NCBI GenBank assembly: GCA_902793295.1
Contig: CADBDA010000023.1
Coordinates: 1-33,212 of the forward strand
Length of the DNA: 33,212 nt
Source of the DNA: an uncultured Bacteroidota bacterium
GTDB lineage: Bacteria > Bacteroidota > Bacteroidia > Bacteroidales > P3
Direction: 5' to 3'
Shown: piece after piece, positions 23,645-31,520 of the stretch
Layout: the number at the start of each line of letters is the position of its first letter
Numbering within the stretch: position 1 is the stretch's first letter
Notes under the pieces: model-generated
The model's input: only the letters and a program-made list of their open reading frames with translations
Told to the model about the DNA's origin: nothing
Databases searched by the model: none
Program-made: the position numbers and the translations under genes

Positions 23645-24757
23645 ATGACTATTCCTGAAACCATCAAAGATCTGGAACAGCGCAAAGAAACGCTGAAACG
23701 TGTGCTAGACATAGACAAACTACTGACATCCATCGCTGAAGAAGAGAAAAAAACCGAAGCCGCCGACTTTTGGAACGACCCCAAAGAGGCCAAAAAGGTC
23801 ATGCTGGAAATCAAAAGCAAGAAAACCTGGACCTCCGCATTCAAAGCTGTCAGCGACAGCTGCGACGACATGCAGGTCATGAACGAATTCTTCGAAGCGG
23901 GCGATGCCACCGAAGAGGAAATGACCAAACAGCTGGAGACAACGGCAAAACTCGTTGAAGAATTGGAATTCAAGAATATGCTTCGCAACGACAGCGACCG
24001 TCTCGACGCTGTACTCTCCATCAATGCTGGAGCCGGCGGCGTGGAAGCCCAAGATTGGGCCGAGATGCTCATGCGCATGTACATCCGCTACGCCGAACGC
24101 ACCGGATACAAAGTGGCCATCAGCAACTCTCTCGACGGCGACGGCGCTGGCATCAAAAGCGTTACGATGCAAATCGAAGGCGATTTCGCATACGGTTACC
24201 TCAAGAGCGAGACGGGTGTGCACCGCCTGGTGCGTGTGAGCCCATTCAACGCCCAAGGCAAACGCATGACCAGCTTCGCCTCGGTGAGCGTCACCCCTCT
24301 CGTCGACGACTCGATAGAAGTGGTCGTTGACCAATCCAAACTGTCGTGGGACACCTTCCGCAGCGGCGGCGCCGGCGGACAGAATGTCAACAAGGTGGAA
24401 TCGGGTGTCCGCCTCCGCTATCAGTACAAAGATCCCTATACCGGCGAGGAAGAGGAGATTCTGATTGAAAACACCGAAACCCGCGACCAGCCGAAGAACA
24501 AGGAGAATGCCCTGCGACTGCTGCGCTCGCAACTCTACGACCGCGAGATGAAGCACCGCATGGAAGAACAGGCCAAAATAAAGGCATCGCAGAAAAAAAT
24601 TGAGTGGGGAAGCCAGATACGCAGCTACGTGATGGACGACCGTCGCGTCAAAGACCACCGCACCAACTACCAGACAGGCGATGTCACCGGCGTGATGGAC
24701 GGCAAAATCGACGAGTTCATCAAAGCCTACCTCATGGAGTTCGGGGCCGAAGGCTAA
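23645..24757 (+). CDS. prfB: Peptide chain release factor 2, without programmed frameshift
   Basis: This 370-residue class I release factor recognises UAA/UGA. SPF (199-201) in VRVSPFNAQGKRM is the codon-reading tripeptide of RF2, and GGQ (244-246) in GGAGGQNVNKVES triggers peptide hydrolysis. In E. coli an in-frame UGA after Leu25 is bypassed by a +1 shift; here the matching residues (Leu21-Asp22) are encoded by CTA GAC in a continuous frame, so this control is absent. It lies 14 bp after the glycosyltransferase gene. The AT-rich integrated element starts right behind it. Confidence 0.96.
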   Translation: MTIPETIKDLEQRKETLKRVLDIDKLLTSIAEEEKKTEAADFWNDPKEAKKVMLEIKSKKTWTSAFKAVSDSCDDMQVMNEFFEAGDATEEEMTKQLETTAKLVEELEFKNMLRNDSDRLDAVLSINAGAGGVEAQDWAEMLMRMYIRYAERTGYKVAISNSLDGDGAGIKSVTMQIEGDFAYGYLKSETGVHRLVRVSPFNAQGKRMTSFASVSVTPLVDDSIEVVVDQSKLSWDTFRSGGAGGQNVNKVESGVRLRYQYKDPYTGEEEEILIENTETRDQPKNKENALRLLRSQLYDREMKHRMEEQAKIKASQKKIEWGSQIRSYVMDDRRVKDHRTNYQTGDVTGVMDGKIDEFIKAYLMEFGAEG

Positions 24758-24801
24758 TAAACTGTTAATAATTATTTTAGATAGCAAGAATCGACTCGTA
24801 A

Positions 24802-24862
24802 AACTTAAATAACGGCATAATTTCTCTATATAACTTAAACGATAGCTTAAACAAAACTTAAA
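24802..24862 (+). repeat. Four CTTAAA direct repeats upstream of the integrase gene
   Basis: (A/G)CTTAAA cores lie at 24803-24809, 24833-24839, 24845-24851 and 24856-24862, with spacings of 30, 12 and 11 bp. Three read AACTTAAA. Short repeats of this density beside an integrase gene are typical arm-type sites. The integrase start is 16 bp after the last copy. Confidence 0.5.
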
Positions 24863-24877
24863 TTAAGGAGGTTAATT

Positions 24878-26230
24878 ATGCCAAAGAAAAACTCTGCAAG
24901 CATCAAAGTAGTGATGCTAAAAACGGAAAAGGATGGCAAGCACCCGATAGCCATTCGTATTTGTTGGAACAAAAAAGTTGCCAGTCGATATACTGGTGTA
25001 TGGATTGAGCCCCAATACTGGGATGGAAATGAGGTTGGCAGGAAGTGTCCAAACTCCGCAACTTACAATATTCTAATCAGAAAGTGTTTTTCTGACATTG
25101 AAAACAGGAAACTCGAATACGAAAGTAAAGGTATAGAGTATTCCGTATATGACCTTGTAGAAGAAAGAGAAGTTCCACAGAGTAAGTTGGACTTCAAAAC
25201 TCTATTTGAGCAGCTAACCAAGGAAAGAGGTACGGGCGACCGAAACTATAAGCTTGCTCTGCGTAAACTATCTGAATATTTCAAAAGCAGAAACATTATT
25301 CTCACTGACCTAACGGCAGAGGCATTACAGGGTTTTGCTGCTGATATGCACTGCAACGGATGTAAAAATGGATATATCAGTAATATGCTTCGCCAAATAG
25401 GTGCTGTCTGGAACTATGCCATATCAAAACGGCTTGTTAGCCGAGACGATTATCCTCTCGGAAACGACCATCCATTCTGGCGAAGATACAAACCTGATAG
25501 CAATCCTACAGCCCTGTCAAGGCTTCAAGTTCAGGTGATTGAAAACTATTTTATTAATACATACTATGAGATAGACAACTCTGATATCATTAACTATCAA
25601 ATATGTCCTATTGAGAAGTATGTGAATATTAACGAGGTATATAGTTATTGGTTTTGCCTGAATCTTTGGCTAACAATGTATTATTTGCAAGGCTTATCTC
25701 CTGTCGATATACTCAAACTTAAACGCAGTCAGATTTCATTGGTAACAAATGATAATGGTGAAAAATACTATCAAATAAGGGATATACACCGTTCAAAAAC
25801 AAATGTTGCAGTTCCAATAGCTGTGGAGTATAACGACATGACACAAATTTTGTTATATCCTTATCTTTCACGAAAAACTGATAGTGATTGGTTGTACCCA
25901 TTCTTTGAAAGACCAACAAACAATCCAAACAATCCAAACTGCACAAAAAATTTTCTATCCACAGCAAGTAAAAACCTAAAAAGGCTATGGATACGTATTA
26001 ACACATACGCAGAAAAGAATAATGTCAAAGACTGGATTCCTATTCCAAAAGAAACCACATTGTATTCTGCCCGACATTCCTTTGCAACACATTTTGTTAA
26101 TCAAAGTAGCGACATTAACGCTCTCGCCACATTACTTGGGAGAAGTGTTCAGGGCATCGGCGTGTATGTTAAACAATTAACAGGCGATGATTACATATTG
26201 GAAAAGAGGAAAAACGTATTCAAAAACTAA
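24878..26230 (+). CDS. Tyrosine recombinase (integrase) of the Bacteroidota SAM_5 type
   Basis: The 450-residue product has an N-terminal arm-binding part (VVMLKTEKDGKHPIAIRICW), a SAM-like core-binding region (about 105-200) and a catalytic domain. The box-II arginine is in LYSARHSFATHF and the nucleophile is Tyr430 in GVYVKQL. Two positions deviate: the first arginine site reads MYYLQGLSPVDILKL with Gln, and the late histidine site reads LLGRS. IntDOT of CTnDOT also lacks the classical first arginine, so activity is likely. The ribosome binding site AAGGAGG at 24865-24871 is unusually strong for this phylum. It integrates the element, probably next to prfB. Confidence 0.9.
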   Translation: MPKKNSASIKVVMLKTEKDGKHPIAIRICWNKKVASRYTGVWIEPQYWDGNEVGRKCPNSATYNILIRKCFSDIENRKLEYESKGIEYSVYDLVEEREVPQSKLDFKTLFEQLTKERGTGDRNYKLALRKLSEYFKSRNIILTDLTAEALQGFAADMHCNGCKNGYISNMLRQIGAVWNYAISKRLVSRDDYPLGNDHPFWRRYKPDSNPTALSRLQVQVIENYFINTYYEIDNSDIINYQICPIEKYVNINEVYSYWFCLNLWLTMYYLQGLSPVDILKLKRSQISLVTNDNGEKYYQIRDIHRSKTNVAVPIAVEYNDMTQILLYPYLSRKTDSDWLYPFFERPTNNPNNPNCTKNFLSTASKNLKRLWIRINTYAEKNNVKDWIPIPKETTLYSARHSFATHFVNQSSDINALATLLGRSVQGIGVYVKQLTGDDYILEKRKNVFKN

Positions 26231-26531
26231 GTAATTTTCGCTTTTTCCACAAAATGCCTCGCTTTCTGTTGCAATAAGCATTGACTACGATTCATCTATC
26301 TATGGTATCACCTCGGCGTGTTCCATATCATTTTTAAGTATAGCTCAGGCTAAGATTACATCCAAATTTGGAAATCCGATTTGCTTTTTTAACCGCAACT
26401 ATATATATTAGGTAGGTAAACAAGGTGGGGCGATGCTCTTTTGTCGTCTGTTCAGGTATCGCCCTCGCCTTTTCTTACAGAGGATATGAACGGACGAAAA
26501 CTTTAATAATTAAACAAAATGTATAGAATAG
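26231..26531. other. Leader region with palindrome and hairpin
   Basis: No gene is seen. CCAAATTTGG at 26361-26370 is a perfect palindrome. AAGGTGGGGCGAT (26422-26434) can pair with ATCGCCCTCGCCTT (26458-26471) with one bulge, over a 23-base loop, followed by TTTC; it may be a terminator or attenuator ahead of the replication-like gene. Confidence 0.45.
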
Positions 26532-27653
26532 ATGACAAACAAAACAAAAGAGAGCAATGGAATCTTCATTCCAAGCGAGATTGCAACAGACCAGTCATTG
26601 AACTGGAACCAGAAAGCGGTTTACAGCTTCTACCACAATTATACCTTTTACGGAAAACTACAATGTTCTAAGCTCACCAACGAGAACGTTGCCCAGCTTT
26701 TAGGTATCGGTAGTGTCCGTACATTAAGAAGAATAAAATCAGAACTATCACAAAAAGGACTTATTTCTATCAGAGGAAATATGGTTACGGCTCTGAAAAA
26801 ATATGCTGCAAGGACAGCCATGACCTCGACAAATAATGAGGACAATTCTGTCCAGACAGAGAGGACAAAAGTTGTTTCTGAAGAGGACATAAACATCCCC
26901 TCGATAGAGGACAAGATTGACCTACATAATAAAAAGGTTAATGAAAAAATAAAAGATACTTTAAAAGAAGGCGAAGACACGGATTATGTAGAGATTTTTT
27001 CAAGGTATCTTGAGTCCGAATCTGGAAATAGTACCCCAACCAATCCCCCTATCGCTCCGCTACTAAATTCCAATATTGAGGATTACACAGACAACTCCGT
27101 TGTCAATCCACCACACACACCCAAGTACACGAATAGAAAATCATTTTGGGATGCATGGCACGCCTTCAAGGACGGACGCAACACAGACGATACACTTCAA
27201 GAGTTGATAACAAACGCTCGTTACCTCGGCATAAAAGATGACCTTGCCAGTGAGTACGAGCAAAAGAAAGAAACAGCTAAAATTCCCAAGTCAACAGATG
27301 ATATCCCGTGGGTACGGATGATGGACGATACTGTTCACTACCTAACACTACCTCCAAGTTTCAAAATCCCCTATGAGTGGAAACCCCAATACGACTTCAT
27401 TCCTGACAAAGACCAAATTATCATTTACGTTCAGAACGCTTCACAGTTACTACACAATAGCGAAATAGAATGTCCACAGTACACACTTACATACTTCATG
27501 GCTTACCTTTTAGAGTTCCGAACCTTAGTTGCATATTGGTATCCCAATGATGACATAAAAAGACGAGAACTAAGAGCCTTACTGATATGGAATAGAAATG
27601 CGACTAAGAAATATAAAATCAAAAGTCTTTGTGGCGTGGCTCCCGATAATTAA
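26532..27653 (+). CDS. Winged-helix protein, replication-initiator or DnaD-like
   Basis: The 373-residue product opens NGIFIPSEIATDQSLNWNQK and continues VYSFYHNYTFYG, then NVAQLLGIGSVRTLRRIKSELSQKGLI. That is the winged-helix arrangement of phage and plasmid replication proteins (RepA/DnaD-like N-domain). Middle residues (about 95-190) are low-complexity and acidic, a probable linker. The C-terminal 130 residues form an unassigned domain with WDAWHAFKDGRN and YTLTYFMAYLLEF. It may start replication of the excised element; that is inferred. A terminator-like hairpin follows at 27677. Confidence 0.6.
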   Translation: MTNKTKESNGIFIPSEIATDQSLNWNQKAVYSFYHNYTFYGKLQCSKLTNENVAQLLGIGSVRTLRRIKSELSQKGLISIRGNMVTALKKYAARTAMTSTNNEDNSVQTERTKVVSEEDINIPSIEDKIDLHNKKVNEKIKDTLKEGEDTDYVEIFSRYLESESGNSTPTNPPIAPLLNSNIEDYTDNSVVNPPHTPKYTNRKSFWDAWHAFKDGRNTDDTLQELITNARYLGIKDDLASEYEQKKETAKIPKSTDDIPWVRMMDDTVHYLTLPPSFKIPYEWKPQYDFIPDKDQIIIYVQNASQLLHNSEIECPQYTLTYFMAYLLEFRTLVAYWYPNDDIKRRELRALLIWNRNATKKYKIKSLCGVAPDN

Positions 27654-27676
27654 TTGAGGTAGAGCTTTAGCAATTT

Positions 27677-27713
27677 GCATCGGCAAACGATTATCCTTGC
27701 TGATGCATTTTTC
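27677..27713 (+). terminator. Terminator of the replication-like gene
   Basis: TGCATCGGCAA (27677-27687) pairs with TTGCTGATGCA (27698-27708), one G-T pair, 10-base loop, then T5. It stands 24 bp after the stop codon. Confidence 0.75.
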
Positions 27714-27970
27714 TGTTCTACGGTTTACAATATCAATGGGCATCAGACTTTTTTGATACAAAACGCCTGCTGTGCGATGAAAATCAGCGTGTTGGTTGTA
27801 ATAAATGTCAAAAAACTACGTTATAGGGATGTAACAGAAAAACGTCAAACAACACAGGAAGTAAAAAAAATCAAAAAAGTCAGCCCTCAAAGCAAGTCAA
27901 GTATAAAAACAGAACGTCAAATAAGTCAAAGAATAAATTGAACTACAGACAGTACTAACCCCAATCGACC
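27714..27970. other. Spacer with repeated GTCAA motifs
   Basis: GTCAA starts at 27808, 27844, 27896, 27916 and 27925, and AACGTCAAA occurs twice (27842, 27914). The spacing is irregular, so iterons are only possible. No protein is convincingly encoded; a basic open frame here has repetitive lysine-rich composition. Confidence 0.4.
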
Positions 27971-28792
27971 ATGATAGATTATAACCCCAAACAAAGTATA
28001 GCGAGAAACGCAAAACGAAACGGTGTTACCGAGGACGCTATCAGGAAGTATATCCACAGAAACGGTATCGACCGACAGGCTGACCGCCTCGCTCAACTGG
28101 TAGAACATTGTAGGGCTATTTATAAAAGCAACCCCGATTTTACACCCACACAGTTGGCAAAAGCCACCAAACACGACCCAAAGACCATCAAAAAGCATTG
28201 GGATTATATCACAGGAAAAATTGGGACAGAATCGTCCCAAAAAATCCAACTCAGAGAGTATAACAACTATTACGCCACCCATCCAAGCGTCACGGAAGAC
28301 CTGTTGAAGGTCGAGACCTTTTCGCACGACGTTTTGGAACCTTTCTGTGGAGGAGGGTTCATGGCTGACGTGATTGAGGCTCACGGCTATCAAGTTGAAC
28401 GATACGATATCGTAGATAGAGGAAACAACAAAGTTGCGGACTTCTCAACTCTGGAACTGCCAGCTGGACTCTATGATATAATCACCAATCCACCCTACGA
28501 TGACCATATCATTGACCATATCTTGAAGTGCATCAGTCTGTGCAATAAAAAAGTCGCAATGTTGCTTCCGCTGCACTATCTGACGAGCCGAGAGCGATAC
28601 AATACCCTGTTCAAGCCCTACCCACCACAAAAAATTTATATTTATCAGAACAGGATAATAATAGCCCGAAACGGCGACTTCGAGACATACAAAGACGCAG
28701 GAACAAACTTAGCAATCTACGCTTGGTTTATTTGGGAAAAGGGTTATCAGGGCGACCCTCAGTTAAAGTGGATTTTGAATGAAAACAACTAA
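27971..28792 (+). CDS. HTH-DNA methyltransferase, N6-adenine type
   Basis: A 273-residue protein. Residues 1-85 form one or two helix-turn-helix segments (KRNGVTEDAIRKYIHRNGID and FTPTQLAKATKHDPKTIKKHW). A class I methyltransferase domain follows with SAM motif LEPFCGGGFMADVIEAHGY (residues 122-140) and the catalytic NPPY at 173-176 in DIITNPPYDDHIIDHIL, the N6-adenine or N4-cytosine pattern. No matching endonuclease is adjacent, so it looks like a solitary methylase, perhaps protecting the element or regulating it. Its stop overlaps the serine recombinase start region by 14 bp. Confidence 0.82.
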   Translation: MIDYNPKQSIARNAKRNGVTEDAIRKYIHRNGIDRQADRLAQLVEHCRAIYKSNPDFTPTQLAKATKHDPKTIKKHWDYITGKIGTESSQKIQLREYNNYYATHPSVTEDLLKVETFSHDVLEPFCGGGFMADVIEAHGYQVERYDIVDRGNNKVADFSTLELPAGLYDIITNPPYDDHIIDHILKCISLCNKKVAMLLPLHYLTSRERYNTLFKPYPPQKIYIYQNRIIIARNGDFETYKDAGTNLAIYAWFIWEKGYQGDPQLKWILNENN

Positions 28793-28802
28793 ATTTAGAG
28801 CA

Positions 28803-29441
28803 ATGAACAATACCGCAGCCATTTACGCGAGAGTGTCTTCTACGACCGATAGACAAAACACCCAACGACAGGTAATAGACCTGACCGAGTACGCCAGTCG
28901 CAACAATCTTAGTCTCGTTAAGGTTTACGAAGAACACGTTTCTGGAGCGAAGAAAAACATTGACCGTCCTGTGCTATCTGATTGCCTCCAATATTGTAAA
29001 GATAATAGCATTAGTACGCTGTTGGTATCTGAGTTGAGCCGTCTCGGTCGAAACACCTTTGAAGTGCTTACTACTGTAAAAGACTTGATTGATTCGCATA
29101 TCAATGTCTTCTTCCAAAAGGAACAGATGCACTTACTCGATAGCAACGGCAAGCCCAGCCTATTTACACCGATATTGATTGCCACTCTTTCCACTTGTGC
29201 AGAAATGGAGAGGGAAAATATCCAGTATCGCCTGAATAGCGGTCGCCGTATCTACATTGAGGCTGGTGGCAAGTTGGGCAGAAAAAAAGGCAGTGTCAAG
29301 ACACGCGAGAAAAAGGCTGAGGAATACAAGGATGTACTGGCCTATCTTGAAAAAGGATACAAGATTGCTGACGTGGCAAAGCTTACTGATGTTTCAACAA
29401 GTACCGTGCAGCGTCTGAAAAGCGAGTTTAGAATAAGATAA
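28803..29441 (+). CDS. Serine recombinase / resolvase
   Basis: The product (212 residues from the ATG at 28803; an ATG at 28779 in the same frame overlaps the upstream stop) starts AAIYARVSSTTDRQNTQRQ with catalytic Ser12 and conserved R10. ELSRLGRN holds the second pair of arginines and AEMERENIQYRLNSGR begins the E helix. A C-terminal HTH (KGYKIADVAKLTDVSTSTVQ) binds DNA. It is the small resolvase/invertase size class. It may resolve dimers or cointegrates of the element or invert a segment; no inversion site pair was identified. Confidence 0.9.
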   Translation: MNNTAAIYARVSSTTDRQNTQRQVIDLTEYASRNNLSLVKVYEEHVSGAKKNIDRPVLSDCLQYCKDNSISTLLVSELSRLGRNTFEVLTTVKDLIDSHINVFFQKEQMHLLDSNGKPSLFTPILIATLSTCAEMERENIQYRLNSGRRIYIEAGGKLGRKKGSVKTREKKAEEYKDVLAYLEKGYKIADVAKLTDVSTSTVQRLKSEFRIR

Positions 29442-29603
29442 GGGACGGTTCTTTCAGTAGCTTTTTGAAGTAAGGACAATACGTTTCAAGTATCGTATCT
29501 TTCTAAATCACTGAGCAATAAACTCATCTGAGGTTGCAGAAAACCGCTGAAACAGCACAAAAATTACATAGGGTTAGTTAATCGCCATAGAATCAATAAA
29601 AAA

Positions 29604-29621
29604 GGGTGGATAAATCCACCC
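29604..29621 (-). terminator. Terminator of the phosphoribosyltransferase-like gene
   Basis: GGGTGGA-TAAA-TCCACCC forms a 7-bp stem. On the minus strand it is followed by TTTTTTATT (from 29603), 31 bp after the stop of the minus-strand gene. Confidence 0.75.
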
Positions 29622-29651
29622 AAAAGAAAAGTTCTATTTTGAAACAATGTA

Positions 29652-30317
29652 TTAGATGATTGTCTGTATTAAGCTGATTACTAAGATTACTTCGTTGCCC
29701 ATATCTCGCAACATATCAATACATTCTCTTACAATCGTACCCTGATAAATGCTGTCCACCACGAGTATTATTTTTGCACTTTCATCGGTTGCGGTACTGA
29801 AAAAGCTTTGGTCAAATTCCCCGTCGGGAAAGCCATCTCCCTCAAACCAGTTGGAACCGTTTTCACACTCTTTGTAATGATGTTCAAACGCCGCCATACA
29901 GTTGGGTATTCCTGTCCGTTTTTGGACATTGTTTAATATCTCATTCCATTCTGCATAATATGATGCAGCGTCCTTAGTTGTTGGCACAGGAAACAGGCAC
30001 AGGTTAGGTATGTCGTTGACCTTCTCGCCATACGTCCTCATGATGGTATAAGTTATGAAATCTTTTGCTGCGTCGTAAGCTTCTCTGCGGTCAATGTCAA
30101 GAACACTTTTACGTCCTTTTATTGCTTGGATTCTGCGACGTATCAGTTTGTCATTGTGATTGTCTTTGCTTGCCAATGGGTATTGCTCGTATTGATAGAT
30201 GACGGGTATTCCGTTAATGAAATATTTAGCGTATTTATTTGCTCTGCCTGCGGTGAGTGTGCTGCGAAGGCAGCCGCTAACGATGTTTCTTACAATTTCA
30301 ATGTCTTTCTTATTCAT
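29652..30317 (-). CDS. Phosphoribosyltransferase-like protein
   Basis: A 221-residue protein with the layout of ComF-like PRTases: an early β-strand motif LCLFPVPTTK (106-115), which matches the VPLSK-type loop, and a PRPP-loop-like VVDSIYQGTIVRECIDML (187-204) followed by NEVILVISL. The PRPP motif of classic enzymes is DD-x-x-TTG-x-T; here the second D is S and TTG reads QG, so the site is altered. The substrate is unknown. It is encoded opposite to all its neighbours in the element, next to restriction-like genes. Confidence 0.55.
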   Translation of the reverse strand: MNKKDIEIVRNIVSGCLRSTLTAGRANKYAKYFINGIPVIYQYEQYPLASKDNHNDKLIRRRIQAIKGRKSVLDIDRREAYDAAKDFITYTIMRTYGEKVNDIPNLCLFPVPTTKDAASYYAEWNEILNNVQKRTGIPNCMAAFEHHYKECENGSNWFEGDGFPDGEFDQSFFSTATDESAKIILVVDSIYQGTIVRECIDMLRDMGNEVILVISLIQTII

Positions 30318-30535
30318 CTCGTTCAGTTTTAATTATAAATAGTCGCTTCCCTGAACTGTTCTGAAATTTTTGTAATTTTTTTTTCAGCACGGATGGCCTA
30401 CTGTTTGGCGGCTCTGATAGGGAAAGAGGGACACCCTTGTAGCAGGGGATACGTGGGTGGGGGTATGTACCCGCCCCTTTTGCAGTCCCACACAATAAAT
30501 TGTAGATTTTTGCGTTATTACAAAAAAAGATACTA
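30318..30535. other. Divergent intergenic region with GC-rich stem
   Basis: The spacer between the divergent PRTase-like and M-like genes has a GC-rich stretch (about 30415-30484) unlike its surroundings, with GGGTATGTACCC at 30471-30481 region as an inverted repeat followed by GCCCCTTTT. ACAATAAATTGT (about 30491-30502) is another inverted repeat. A weak AGATTTTTG box near 30504-30512 may be the promoter of the gene starting at 30536. Confidence 0.4.
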
Positions 30536-31516
30536 ATGGCTGAAACCATTGACATAAACGAAGACTTAATACTCAACTATGATGCTGATGTGTTTGACAC
30601 ACTCTTAAGAGACCAAACCACACAGCGTAATATATTTTGGGCTACTTCTGATTATGAGGGGCTTGGTGAAGGCTTTGAATACAATTCGCCCATTCTTCCC
30701 AAACTGATTACAGGCAAACATATAAGGGTAATTAGACCAAGAACATTGAAAGCACGGGAGCTTCAATCTGCTCGTGCCAGAGAAATGGCTGAGGTGTTTA
30801 CGCCATCGTGGGTATGCAATGCCCAAAACAATCTAATTGATGAAGCGTGGTTTGGACGGAAGGATGTCTTTAACCACGAAACAAAACTATACGACGGAAC
30901 TCCCTCGTGGGAAGCCAATCCTGAACCAATCACATTTCCCAAAGGCAAGACGTGGAAGGATTATGTTCTCGATACTCGCTTAGAAATGACCTGTGGCGAA
31001 GCCCCATACCTTGTTAGCATCTACGATACTACGACAGGAGAATACATACCGATAGAACGCCGAATAGGGTTGCTTGACCGCAAAATGCGTGTGATATGCG
31101 AAAATACCAAGAGCACAGAAGAGTGGCTCAAATGGGCACAAGAAGCATATAAGAGCTTGTATGCTTTTGAGTGGCAGGGTGATAGCCTGCTCCTTGCTCG
31201 TGAAGCAATGTATGATTCTTTTGCCGATTACTACCGATATAAATTTGGCACAGAGCCTTTGAAAGAATCTGTCAAAGATATTGCTTACATCATTTCTTGG
31301 AACATCTTTCAGATGGACGGCTTGAAGTGTGTAATACCTAACAGCTGCGAACCCGAAACGGAAGATTTGTTTGGTAACAAAGTAAAACAACCGTGTAAAG
31401 GCTGCAAAGACGGCTCCATTCTCGGCCATAATGGTATTGCTGTACTCGTCCGCGACTGGCACGTAAAAGACGAAGAAGCTCAGGTAATCACGTTTAGCTC
31501 ACTCCTAAAAAAATGA
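30536..31516 (+). CDS. Restriction system M-like protein
   Basis: The 326-residue protein matches a Bacteroidota family usually called restriction endonuclease subunit M. REMAEVFTPSWVCNAQNNLID (83-102) contains the (G/A)E-x-FTP motif that opens N6-adenine methyltransferase domains of Eco57I and type I HsdM. YVLDTRLEMTCGEAPYLVSI (143-162) and ISWNIFQMDGLK (253-264) are strongly conserved-looking segments. No NPPY/DPPY catalytic motif is visible, so methylation is not certain. Cysteines at 271, 287 and 290 might bind zinc. It ends 4 bp before the helicase gene, a translationally linked pair. Confidence 0.6.
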   Translation: MAETIDINEDLILNYDADVFDTLLRDQTTQRNIFWATSDYEGLGEGFEYNSPILPKLITGKHIRVIRPRTLKARELQSARAREMAEVFTPSWVCNAQNNLIDEAWFGRKDVFNHETKLYDGTPSWEANPEPITFPKGKTWKDYVLDTRLEMTCGEAPYLVSIYDTTTGEYIPIERRIGLLDRKMRVICENTKSTEEWLKWAQEAYKSLYAFEWQGDSLLLAREAMYDSFADYYRYKFGTEPLKESVKDIAYIISWNIFQMDGLKCVIPNSCEPETEDLFGNKVKQPCKGCKDGSILGHNGIAVLVRDWHVKDEEAQVITFSSLLKK

Positions 31517-31520
31517 GCCT

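Noticed and set aside
27675..27941. Lysine-rich frame between the replication-like and methyltransferase genes
   Set aside because: It begins inside a terminator hairpin and its composition comes from repeated GTCAA/AAA runs.
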